A stretch of DNA of 64,000 bases from Flavobacterium aquidurense (GTDB taxonomy: Bacteria; Bacteroidota; Bacteroidia; Flavobacteriales; Flavobacteriaceae), in assembly GCF_001404985.1 (NCBI RefSeq), contig NZ_JRLF01000009.1, forward strand, positions 535,513 to 599,512. The letters run 5' to 3'. Shown one piece after another: positions 21,901 to 27,500 of the stretch. The position numbers were made by a program, and so were the translations under genes. Numbering within the stretch: the stretch's first letter is position 1; each line of letters starts with the position of its first letter. The notes beneath the pieces are model-generated. The model did no database searches, was not told the origin of the DNA, and was given only the letters and a program-made list of their open reading frames with translations.

Positions 21901-24449
21901 AAGTTTCCATCACTGTAAACCTTATAATAATATTGTGGATTTGCATCATTCACCGCTACTTTAATTCTACCTTTTTCACCATAACACAATGGTTGTGTTA
22001 CCTCTGAAACTACAGCAAAATTTCTTTGTCTGATTTGAATATTAGGAACTGTAAAAATACAAGGATTTAGATTTACACCAGTTTGTCTGATGTATACCGT
22101 ATAGAATCCTGCAGTATTTACATTAAAAATATTACTTGGCTGATAATTTGTACCATCAATACTGTACTCATATCCTGCAGGAACACCACCAATTGTAATA
22201 GTACCTGGTTTTCCGCAAATAATATCTGTATGTTTTTCTGTTGGATTTAATGAGTTGGTGAATACATTAAAATAGAAACGGTTAAAACAACCACCTGCAT
22301 AATTTAATGTCAACCTGTATTGTCCCGCTATCTTAGCTTCATAATTTGGTCCGGTCGCAACCTGCGTCCAGGAACATGAAGTACCTTCATTAGCACAACT
22401 TGCACTAATTGGAGCAGCACAACTTGCCTCATCCAGTTTTTCCCAAACAAGAGTAGAACCATCTGAAATATGAGTTTCGATTAATCTCGAATCATTTGCA
22501 CCACACAAGAAAAGATTAGGTAACTCTTTTCCGTTGTTAGGACAAATTAATACCTCACCTTTATATGGAGCTTTTGCATATGGAATAACCGGATTTGTTG
22601 TTGTAGCACCAAATCTTGTTACAGTAAAAGCCTGGTAAATTGATCTACATGGAGCTGCGGCTAAATTATAAACATAATAAATTCCAGGCTCTTTAACAGT
22701 AAGAGTTTGTCCTGTACCTATTTGTTTAGTACGAGCTTCGTCACTAAACCAGGTATAAGAAGTATACCCGTTTGCAGCTACAAGATTTACATCATCTTTA
22801 CATAAAGTAGCAGTTGCTGTATATTTACAACCATCAACACCTACTAAAAAGTTAGTTGCTTTTGGAGTTAATATACATCCTGTATTCGTATTAACACTTG
22901 GATCATCAGAAATTTGAAAATCCGGATTCAATGTTCCTTTATAAGTTGCGTAAGCCGAGTTATCAATACTGTTAGAACATGCTTCACTCAATGAATTACA
23001 ATCAGGAACAACCTTAACTTTGAAACTGATAACCTTATCCGCTATTGAATTTGCTTTAACTACTGAATCATCAATTTTAAATACAATACTTCTCGTAGCA
23101 GGATTATAACTTTGAATCGATACTCCGGCTGGTAAAGGATTTATATCAGTAGGATAATTAAATATAATATTGATAGGTAACTGATCTCTAATCGTTAAAG
23201 ATTTAGCATCATCATTACCCGTGTTTTTAAAACCAATTTCATAATTTAATTGTTGGCCTAATGTTACATTTTGGTTTCCAATATCTACACCCGCAGAATT
23301 TTTTACAATTTTTGTCAGTACAATATGCGGTTCGATAATATCTACCGCAAAGGCATTAAAATAATAAAAATAAACGTCCTGAGTACTTCCTAACTTAATT
23401 TTTGCCGAAGTTTCATTATTATCAATTACAATCCCCCCGGGCCTTAATAGCGTTCCCGGATTGTTAATATTCAAAATACCGGCATCATACCCAAGGGTAT
23501 TTGTACTGGCAGGATTTCGATTTAAGAAATCTTCTGTTTTATCCGTAGCCGGATCAACATAAGTTACACTACTGTTAAAGAAGTTATTTGATGGTCTGAT
23601 GATTGCATTTGCAGCATTTGTAGCCGTAATAGTTGTACCATTAATTTGCAGATAATCTCCCGCAATAGGCTGATCTCCCTCTAAGGCTGCAAAAGCAAAT
23701 TTCACACGAACAGGACCAGTAGGAATGGTCTTAAATCCGGCAACATCAATATCTAAAGTTGTAGCACCTCCAATACCGCTAAAACCATCAAACGAGGTAA
23801 TGAATTTTGCAGGCAATGTTGGATCTTCATAAACAACAAAAATAGACCAACCGGCAGATAAACCAGTTCCGCCATTTGTTCCTTCACTAGACTTAACGTT
23901 TGCAACAGTATACAATCCCTGAGCATTAGTTTGTCCCGAAACTAAAGATGTAATATCTGCATAACAGGCATATGCTTTATTATTATCACCACCAATTGGT
24001 GCCGCATTGGCATCATAAATGATTTGACCGGTAATATCATTATAGGCACCTGTAGGTAATTTAAGTTTTACTTTTTCTATACCGGTACGATCATTTTGCT
24101 GAAGGATCGCACCCCAATACAAACCAGCATAAACAATTTTATAACAGGCAGGTTTTGGTACCGTCAATGTAGCACTACTGGAACTGAATGTAGTGTTATC
24201 ATTATCGACATCAATATATTTCATATTGAAATCAGAATTGTATCCATTACCATTATAAGCGTCTTTTGGACTCCTATTATTGGTTTCCCTGTTGAGGATA
24301 TTGTTACCAATAAGTAACATATCACCCTTCAATCTCTTGTCAAATCTTGGCGTAAATGACTTAAGATTTTGAGAAATTACAAAGTAACTTTGAAAGAAAA
24401 TCAAAGCTATTAAAATCAATCTTAGGTTAGTAGGTGTTTTCATAATCAT
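6975..24449 (-). CDS. sprB: SprB, giant mobile gliding-motility adhesin, type IX secretion substrate
   Basis: This 5824-codon gene encodes a secreted surface adhesin that moves along the cell to drive gliding. An N-terminal signal (residues 1-26) is followed by a non-repeat head to about residue 370, with a YAGLYWGAIL motif. A DUF11-like domain covers about 373-515 (LTKIVKNSAG...RDQLPINI). Then come some 55-60 SprB-type modules of 80-90 residues, most ending in a strand like YTVTVTDANGC with paired cysteines. One unrelated 210-residue jelly-roll-like domain interrupts them at about 1223-1433. The last 85 residues are the type B sorting domain (FTPNGDGIYDTWG, FDRYGRVIAKYHYGQKWDGK, TGDYWYVLKLKD), recognised by the type IX machinery. 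F. johnsoniae SprB is somewhat longer (about 6500 aa). Either ATG of MIMK could be the start. Confidence 0.95.
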   Translation of the reverse strand: MIMKTPTNLRLILIALIFFQSYFVISQNLKSFTPRFDKRLKGDMLLIGNNILNRETNNRSPKDAYNGNGYNSDFNMKYIDVDNDNTTFSSSSATLTVPKPACYKIVYAGLYWGAILQQNDRTGIEKVKLKLPTGAYNDITGQIIYDANAAPIGGDNNKAYACYADITSLVSGQTNAQGLYTVANVKSSEGTNGGTGLSAGWSIFVVYEDPTLPAKFITSFDGFSGIGGATTLDIDVAGFKTIPTGPVRVKFAFAALEGDQPIAGDYLQINGTTITATNAANAIIRPSNNFFNSSVTYVDPATDKTEDFLNRNPASTNTLGYDAGILNINNPGTLLRPGGIVIDNNETSAKIKLGSTQDVYFYYFNAFAVDIIEPHIVLTKIVKNSAGVDIGNQNVTLGQQLNYEIGFKNTGNDDAKSLTIRDQLPINIIFNYPTDINPLPAGVSIQSYNPATRSIVFKIDDSVVKANSIADKVISFKVKVVPDCNSLSEACSNSIDNSAYATYKGTLNPDFQISDDPSVNTNTGCILTPKATNFLVGVDGCKYTATATLCKDDVNLVAANGYTSYTWFSDEARTKQIGTGQTLTVKEPGIYYVYNLAAAPCRSIYQAFTVTRFGATTTNPVIPYAKAPYKGEVLICPNNGKELPNLFLCGANDSRLIETHISDGSTLVWEKLDEASCAAPISASCANEGTSCSWTQVATGPNYEAKIAGQYRLTLNYAGGCFNRFYFNVFTNSLNPTEKHTDIICGKPGTITIGGVPAGYEYSIDGTNYQPSNIFNVNTAGFYTVYIRQTGVNLNPCIFTVPNIQIRQRNFAVVSEVTQPLCYGEKGRIKVAVNDANPQYYYKVYSDGNLLYNIGPVAAAEYTFDNLTTNKNYVVEVSTDDGCKDTKYIYIGQVWNEYKATATLVEPLTACSDGKIKITAEGGNTPYSYFINSDTVFQTSNEYVVTAPGTYVIKIVDKNNCTLTRTVVVPNSTKPTYTITNTNSTCYNDNSEIRVNVTNANGYSMSYSINNGGTYQTNPVFSNLQPGTYNVVVRYGIAYTPEFGQPTIKYCSDPAVQKIIAGPTSAVTASGGVAALAGCTLGQQGGKLRINNAQGGTTPYQYSFDGGATWQATNEKDVLPGSYILKIKDAVGCEYTIPYTVTLDQKPAEPTIKVEDPVFNCNGTATSTVTVTNGTSANYKYEYFRNGIPNTPITNNVFANVPSGTHTISVKYTVTTVSTYSNLLQEDFGKGGYTTTPGINPAYCFEDESTPHPVGYPCGDFNDYQINDGKYAVASSIKTTFGNSWIFAKDHTVPQDPLGRFLCVNVGGSAGIGGILYSKPIKDVIDNQSVIISLWAENLIVKTSTSHADPKLTIQLVNNLNNVGGPEEIVATTDTSNPWVVPKTEKWEYKELTLNPGIGKTNLSFVIRSYSNEFNGNDVLIDDIWVRQIPESCLATKDFPVVVGTDKAFSAAIVGHKDLTCFGANNGEITLSAQNFGTAYGFDYSLDNGTTWTNSKTSPVTVTGLTGKTYNILIRYDDKAASCSFPFSQPIGVPAELKIDAKVTKLATCTTGATITATATGGTPAYEFELRAANGVTVVRAFQNTGVFANVPTGTYTVVTRDQYACSSTASAQVVVDAPVLPTASLAATSNYCFSSNKGATLVVTATGTGAITYSLDGAPAQNTNTFTNVGPGTHTITVTDSNNCPVTISNIVIAPELKAAASITKTLDCTTPNATIKVDITDGVAAYTYKVKKDTGAYGGVVNVTGNTFNYSATTGAGLYTFEITDSKGCITTVTATISPITNPTVTASPTQITCNGLQNGTVELLGAGGSGGYEYNFNNLGWSTNTLYSNLSPNVDYTYQVRDSKGCTSASAIIRLTQPTVVTGSIAATTIKCSATGTVPAVVTVTAGGGTGAYTYSFNGTTNFTTTNTFSTTTAGTVTAYIKDANNCQLGPLSITIGALDQITDITIVDSGYDCSTTPPGGHVTLTAVKSGSLATITYQIISGPAGFNPATNTTGDFKSLAPGDYIFQATDTATNCLFTKGHTIKGTSDITAGGSVLTNIKCFGSTGTIEFTVSGVKASGFDYIIRNAANTIIQQATNVSQATTTIAVTAAQPAGTYTITVTDRLTKCQATYSVILAQPAAVLDVTATATTVNCNKFTAEITATTTGGTPAYTYAVARQGAPVPTVYDDVLTVNTVNGTVLNWIVYVKDANGCTDNFPITIAVDAKPVITSVTVDNQCQTGSISSFTITANATGLNPLSYSIDGTNFQPGNTFTVTAGTYTVTVKDKNGCTTSAATPVTVYPQVSALAGVTKELDCTGTPDATIKVDVKGGKAPYTYTVTKGSGTPSSPVGPIAGTSFTISVTPANADGYTFVITDANGCSTTTSTTVAPITNPTVTAVKVDASCNGSATGSVQLTGAGGSGGYTYSSNGTTYALTSLFENLAAGSYTFYVKDSKGCTNTVAVTIAQPTTLTATATATNFTCSVTNTKQSATITIAVPTTGTAPYEYSFNGSPYSNNNTLTINDNGNDQTINYSVKDAKGCTTAIQQIVVKKLDPPIIASITGTPILCAPAASTTSTVTVTTTNGVGSLAYVITAPASAVTNVTGATTGIFTGLTPDTYTFKVTDANGCFAIQSYTVNSLTPIAVTASKLTDVLCFGGNTGSARFTISGFSATGNYAVAVTSTPAGLPYTTATTGDVITLNGLVAGTYNLEVTDNTTNCKDNKSVTITQPTQALAATVDVVNANCNVTTSKVTVNATGGTTAYSYAYVQNNVAPTSADYVSNNTANLNATITDWDIWVKDANGCLIKLDVAVTTDVAPTVTASVTNQCTSTGTSFIIKAVGTGGVAPLTYSISNGVTPSPADTFTVTSPGTYIVTVKDANNCTATATVTVNSVLTANAVLVSDITCLTPAGASITINAGGGLAPYTYLVSTDGGVTYGTSPDLVGNTYTTTVAGDYYFEVTDAAGCKKITNKVTTTTPQSIAVTATKVDPTCNAYTDGSIKLVATSGVSPFTYSIDNGATFVSTNVFGGLSAGTYNYVVKDAKGCTSAPATITLNNPAPIVVNIVRNAILCNLNTPGSFDLNVVSGGVAPYVYRLYDNTFTQIDTYTETGAAATAVHKFANLNFGDYYITVVDAVGCEFKSGKLRIETPPYLSMTAVVDSNNCATGVNVTVTTSGGTPDYKYSIFGQPLTESPAQTSPTYTFIGLQHGTTYYLQVKDANDCISILEFKTPPPPSGIVITGTTATNVTCTGTSTGTLQFTVSGYDSSVSVINYVVLNALTLLPVTPAIAGTLTGSPGGPVSHTIPNLPAGNYVLKVSESTGTLCSNAYTFDITQPAQPLKTAITAVVDATCNVNAQVTLTTTGGTGPYKYAAGAVGFTPTVFNTGNVLSLNYATRTNWDIVVQDANGCTDRVSTTISLAPSPVIALAVVDKCVAEGTYVVRVSQTTAGVAPYSISVNNGLYASIPGLPYDVTGLNSGSNTISIKDANGCIDTKSIVIEKPLLVVPAITKLPTCANNDGVITLTPSGGSGTYSYSITPNVGTILGNVISGVPAGAYTITITDTNTLCTANAPVELSAPTPVDFTAVVIDASCNGSSDGTITVNLAANSDNPVYTYSILPVPPGSVQTNNIFSNLPQGTYSITVFSGRGCSLSKPFTVGQPAVLAATAAVTPYSCNTSNVAQPAVVTVNVTTGTGTAPYKYNFDGSAVYNDANTLAVLDNGAVQTIHYYVKDAKGCTFDNTVTVNPYQKITNLTFAGAAITCNAPTTSITVSVVGGYAITKYEIVSPITVDNGTSNVFAGLGPDTYVFKVTDANGCSFQKSYTIKPVTNITVSGQLIKDVSCNETAATPNGSVEFTVGNFAGSYTYSINGVAVAGTHTNPKVTLVNLAVGSYKIDVVDVATGCVATNTVVVSQPAVPLDLSLVSNVNANCSFGAKVSVIGSGGTPNYTYAFVATPATPVASDYKASPNAILDPSKTWIAYVKDSKGCIAQLPLTIVTDPRPTIDPITGVCYDGAPVNVTLVGHGVGPLMYSIGNGFKSSPDFVLNAPGSYTFYVRDANNCDAVTPYVYNLDQELLLEAKLQDLTCAAPNLATITLTATQGSLTYNNYQVSFNGGAPSPATSPYTTNIPGTYTFTVTDSKNCQAVSLPVVVNPIVMPTISTTKSDVSCNGGNNGSITITAGSGLPAYEYSINGTTYQPSNIFAGLTANTYTVYVRDAKKCVVSETVVISQPVVLTATAVVTPFGCSLTNAPQDAVVTLTAADGTPGYKYSFDNGVTFGDSPTLTVSTIVSPKTVYYVVIDSKGCRVTNSVVVNPYTPPTDMNITATPIYCNTVGGTSTATVTAVTGGVGPYKYEIVSPATAVANNTTGIFPGLLPDNYQIKVTDANGCSTTKAIVIKESDKINVTAQLLSDVLCNGGNTGSVAFTVTNYITPANYGYSISPIAGTATKVGDVITYTGLTAGSYTFTVLDNISGCQRQVINFVVGEPAVLDFTSTATNINCNNKKAIITITATGGTQAYGYAAVVQGSPVPTTFGANPTIVVDTNNGANMVWDIYVKDLNGCPATKTQTIIEDALPTTPSVAPFSQCPDATNGTYTFTITGVTGVAPILYSIGNGFQSNPTFTVTDARSYDVTVKDGNGCEVTTTAVVNILPPLVLDVVVTKLPGCNFVDGIVTATATGGATPANYSYSLDGNFGQTSGTFNNVNHGHHTIIVTDLTTNCTDTVEFDIEKATDIQGLLVKGTDVTCNGFTDGTITATIDETGVNNNPIYYYSITAGPVTRPDQTSGVFTGLPVGQYTVTVTSGRGCKALEDVTIGQPAVITVPDPVVTQFGCTPGTNGNNLATITVNNVTGGSGNFIKYEFIKGATVLQSSTSNVYTVFDLTGGIYTVNVYDENGCVGSATSIIDIKPFISLDDIDITINKNITCINNEDITVTVKTTGTPAPAFLLYKIEGIGGSTFTDNNTTGVFTGLPIGNYLITVENPDTHCSIQEAHYVSNPNTFEIKVNPIATEICYGTSTGSVELTFVDNQTDPLDEAGPFDYTITGGPAVISGTTTSAGPELISNLVAGTYTVTAKLRALPECTVSTVFTIAQPSAQLEVKVLTSPITCTSANYDDGEISASAVGGWDNNYTYELVLNGAPIVPYRTDGNFTGLKAGVYTVNAKDGKGCIDTEIVTLVVPDPIQVNATPNAAMLSCFGGRDGIITVHTTTGGQGSNYKYTLNYLSVNPVAVSGPQTDPVFAGLPAGTYSITVSDGYNCSITSANIVITEPTEIVADLTLATAQTCDTETTLTLSATGGSAPYTYSADGTTYNVTPFITSVSFQVPVGKYQYFVKDANNCVASISNEIRIDALEPLLLELDITNAVVKCTGEQTGVIVAEGKGALGNYAYTLETTAGVILQGPKADGRFEGLIAGNYNVRVVSGDCDAVVKSVEIKEPAVGLSTTHVATNVSCFGENNGQIVMSYAGGTGVVKYAISPDLNQFDTKNTFEKLTAGIYTIVTQDENGCYVVDEIEITQPLPLIVKELANSMIPEVCKDDKDGAFSIEIKGGTAPYSVSLDVKNGTYTVGAIGQTIFDFTNLSGGVHTVYVKDAQGCTSEFVENMPLPVVLNPTVEVNYDCVNNAQSNMVTITVDTSNTDLTQIDYALDNEAGPFQTSHIFTNVAPGRHFIVTRHTNGCIVPTISFDIKAYDPLTLIEATGQQEMNIINVTAAGGSPAYEYSFNGEPFTSSNKYKIYKTGDYVVIVRDQNGCTATITVHAIYVDVCLDNYFTPNGDGIYDTWGPGCTNIYNNLEFSIFDRYGRVIAKYHYGQKWDGKYNGEELPTGDYWYVLKLKDEKDAREFVGHFTLYR
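8900..19340 (-). repeat. Higher-order repeat in sprB: about six copies of a ~1.75-kb, seven-module cassette
   Basis: Distinct module types recur in the same order. One type begins near a first cysteine at about 19.31, 17.56, 15.79, 13.97, 12.26 and 10.53 kb (for example TKELDC, TKLPTC, TKLPGC). Another type, marked by W-x-I/V-x-V-K-D/Q-x-x-GC, lies at about 17.88, 16.10, 14.29, 12.56 and 10.85 kb. The period is 1.71-1.82 kb, or about 585 residues and seven modules. The last copy is the most diverged. Boundaries are approximate. Confidence 0.8.
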
Positions 24450-24528
24450 TTTTTTGTTTACTTACATCTTATCCTCTAAGGGGCATTAGTGAATAAAACA
24501 ATTAGTATTCTATAACATTTATTATTAT

Positions 24529-24554
24529 GTCCTTCTTAATTTCTTAAGAAGGAC
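24529..24554 (-). promoter_or_regulatory. Perfect 11-bp RNA hairpin with GAAA tetraloop between sprD and sprB
   Basis: GTCCTTCTTAA (24529-24539) pairs perfectly with TTAAGAAGGAC (24544-24554). On the transcribed minus strand the four-base loop is GAAA, a GNRA tetraloop. No U-run follows, so it does not look like a terminator. It lies 20 nt after the sprD stop and about 80 nt before the sprB start, and could protect or process the sprB mRNA. Confidence 0.6.
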
Positions 24555-24573
24555 CGACTCAATCTTATACGTA

Positions 24574-27500
24574 TTAATTCTCAACTTTTACGATAGCCAT
24601 TTTCCCGTTATATGGCTTAGTACCTTTTGCTTCTAATGCTTTAGTTGCTTCAGATAATCCATCGAATTTCTCGTAATAGATATAATATTTACTTGTTGTC
24701 ACATTGTAAAAGAAATTAACATCTGAACGTCCGGCTGCCACCGCTTTGGTTAAGAATTGATCTCTTTTTTCAACACTGCTGTGAACGGCAATAATTAAAT
24801 AATAACCATTATCAGAATTTTTAATGTTCTTGATAATTTGCATATTCGATTGGTCTTCACCAAAATCAAAATCACTTGCGGTTAATGGTGTACTACTCAA
24901 TTTTGTTGTTTCTTTTATACGTTTAAGAGCTGCAACGTCCTGCGCATATCTTCCTTGATCATTCTCGTAAGCTGCACGTTTGATTCTACGTTTTTTCTCT
25001 ATCTCAGTTTCCGCTTTAATACGTTCTAAATTCGAAAGTAAAGTAGCGCTGTCTTGTTCCATTTTTAATTGTGCTGCTTTCAACTGATTTATCTTTTCAA
25101 GATAAGCTTTGTTCAGAGCATCATTTTTATTAGGAACTTTTTTAAGTCTTTCGTTATATAAATTAGTCAACTTGTCAATTTCATCTTTTTGAGCTCTGTT
25201 TGCTTCAGCAAGTTGTGCTTTCAATGCCTCTAACTGACTATTTTCTGCCGCAACACTTTTAAATGGTTTAGGCTCTCTGTAAATTCCTTTTTCACTTAAA
25301 TCATTCTCTTCTCTCAAGTCATTCAAGTCTCTTTGTTTATTTGCCACTGTTGTATTAAACTGTGATAATAAATCTTTTTGATTTTTACTTGAACTTTCAA
25401 TAGATTCCGTCAAACTCTCTATCGCTTTAGCTGTATCGTCTTTTGGAGCTGAAGCCGCTTTTGCAAGCGCATCTGCAGCAAGTTTAGCCTGAAGAGCCTC
25501 AGCATCTGCTTTAGCTTTTGCATCAGCTAGTAATTTTGCTTCACGTGCTTCTTCTGCCAATCTCAATTGTCTTGTTTCTTCCTCAGCTTTTAATCTTTCT
25601 GTAGATTCAGCATCTGCTTTAGCCTTTTGATCTGCCAATAATTTAGCTTGTGCTGCTTCCATATCTGCTTTGGCTTTTGCATCAGCAGCTAATTTTGCCT
25701 GAACTGCATCAGCATCTGCTTTCGCTTTTGCATCGGCTGCTAGTTTTGCTTGTAATGCTTGGGCATCTGCTTTTGCTTTTGCGTCAGCAGCTAATTTCGC
25801 TTGTAACGCATCAGCGTCTGCTTTAGCTTTTGCATCAGCAGCTAATTTCGCTTGTTGTGCTTCTGCATCTGCTTTGGCTTTTGCATCTGCTGCTAATTTC
25901 GCTTGTAACGCTTCTGCATCTGCTTTGGCTTTTGCATCGGCAGCTAATTTTGCTTGTAATGCATCAGCGTCTGCTTTGGCTTTTGCATCGGCAGCTAATT
26001 TCGCTTGTTGTGCTTCTGCATCTGCTTTAGCTTTGGCATCTGCCGCTAATTTCGCTTGTAATGCTTCAGCGTCTGCTTTAGCTTTTGCATCAGCAGCTAA
26101 TTTCGCTTGCAACGCATCAGCGTCTGCTTTGGCTTTTGCATCGGCAGCTAATTTCGCTTGTAATGCATCAGCGTCTGCTTTAGCTTTTGCATCGGCAGCT
26201 AATTTTGCCTGAAGTGCATCAGCATCGGCTTTCGCTTTGGCATCGGCAGCTAATTTTGCTTGTAATGCTTCTGCATCTGCTTTGGCTTTTGCATCAGCAG
26301 CTATTTTGGCTTGTTGTGCTTCGGCATCTGCTTTCGCTTTTGCATCGGCAGCTAATTTTGCTAAACGAGCATCTTCTGCTTCTTGTAATTTTTTCGCTTC
26401 AGCATCAGCTTTTGCTTTTGCAGTTGCTTCAGCGTCCGCCTTAACTTTAGCATCAGCCATAAGTTGTGCTTGTAATGCTTCCATGTCCGCTTTTGCTTTC
26501 GCATCTGCAGCTATTTTCGCTTGTTGTGCTTCAGCATCGGCTTTTGCTTTTGCATCTGCAGCTAATTTTGCCTGAAGTGCATCAGCATCTGCTTTGGCTT
26601 TTGCATCGGCAGCTAATTTTATTTTAAGAGCTTCTGCATCGGCTTTGGCTTTTGCATCAGCGGCTAATTTTGCTTGTAATGCTTCAGCATCCGCTTTAGA
26701 TTTTGCATCAGCTGCTAATTTCGCTTGTTGTGCTTCAGCATCTGCTTTCGCTTTTGCATCGGCAGCTAATTTTGCTTGTAATGCTTCTGCATCGGCTTTT
26801 GCTTTTGCATCGGCAGCTAATTTCGCTTGTAATGCTTCTGCGTCAGCTTTAGCTTTTGCATCAGCAGCAAGTTTTGCCTGCAATGCATCTGCATCTGCTT
26901 TAACTTTAGCATCAGCATCTAATTTTGCCTGAAGCGCATCAGCATCTGCTTTCGCTTTTGCATCGGCAGCTAGTTTTATTTTAAGAGCTTCAGCATCGGC
27001 TTTTGCTTTTGCTTCAGCAGCGATTCTTGCTTCTCTTGCTTCAGCATCAGCTTTTGCTTTTGCATCAGCAGCTAATTTTTCTTTTAATGCAGCTTCTTCC
27101 GCAGCTTTCACTTTTGCAGCAGCAGCTAATTTTGCTTTATTCGCAGCATCAACATTTGCTTTTGTATTTGCAGCAGCGGCAGCAGCTATTTTTGCTTCAG
27201 CTGCTAATCTTGCCTGATAAGCATCTGAATCTGCTTTTGCTTTTGCATCTGCAGCTAAAATAGATTGTAAATCTGCAGCTTCCGCTTTTGCTTTAGCATC
27301 TGCTTTACGTTTTGCTTCGGCAGCATCTGCTTTTGCTTTTGCATCAGCAGCTAGTTTTGCCTGAAGTGCTTCTGCATCAGCTTTTGCTTTTGCATCTGCA
27401 GCTAATTTTGCTTTTGCGGCAGCTTCAGCATCAGCTTTCGCTTTTTCAGCGGCTAATTGTGCTTGTGTTTTTTGAGGTGTTGCATTTTCTGCAGCTTTTG

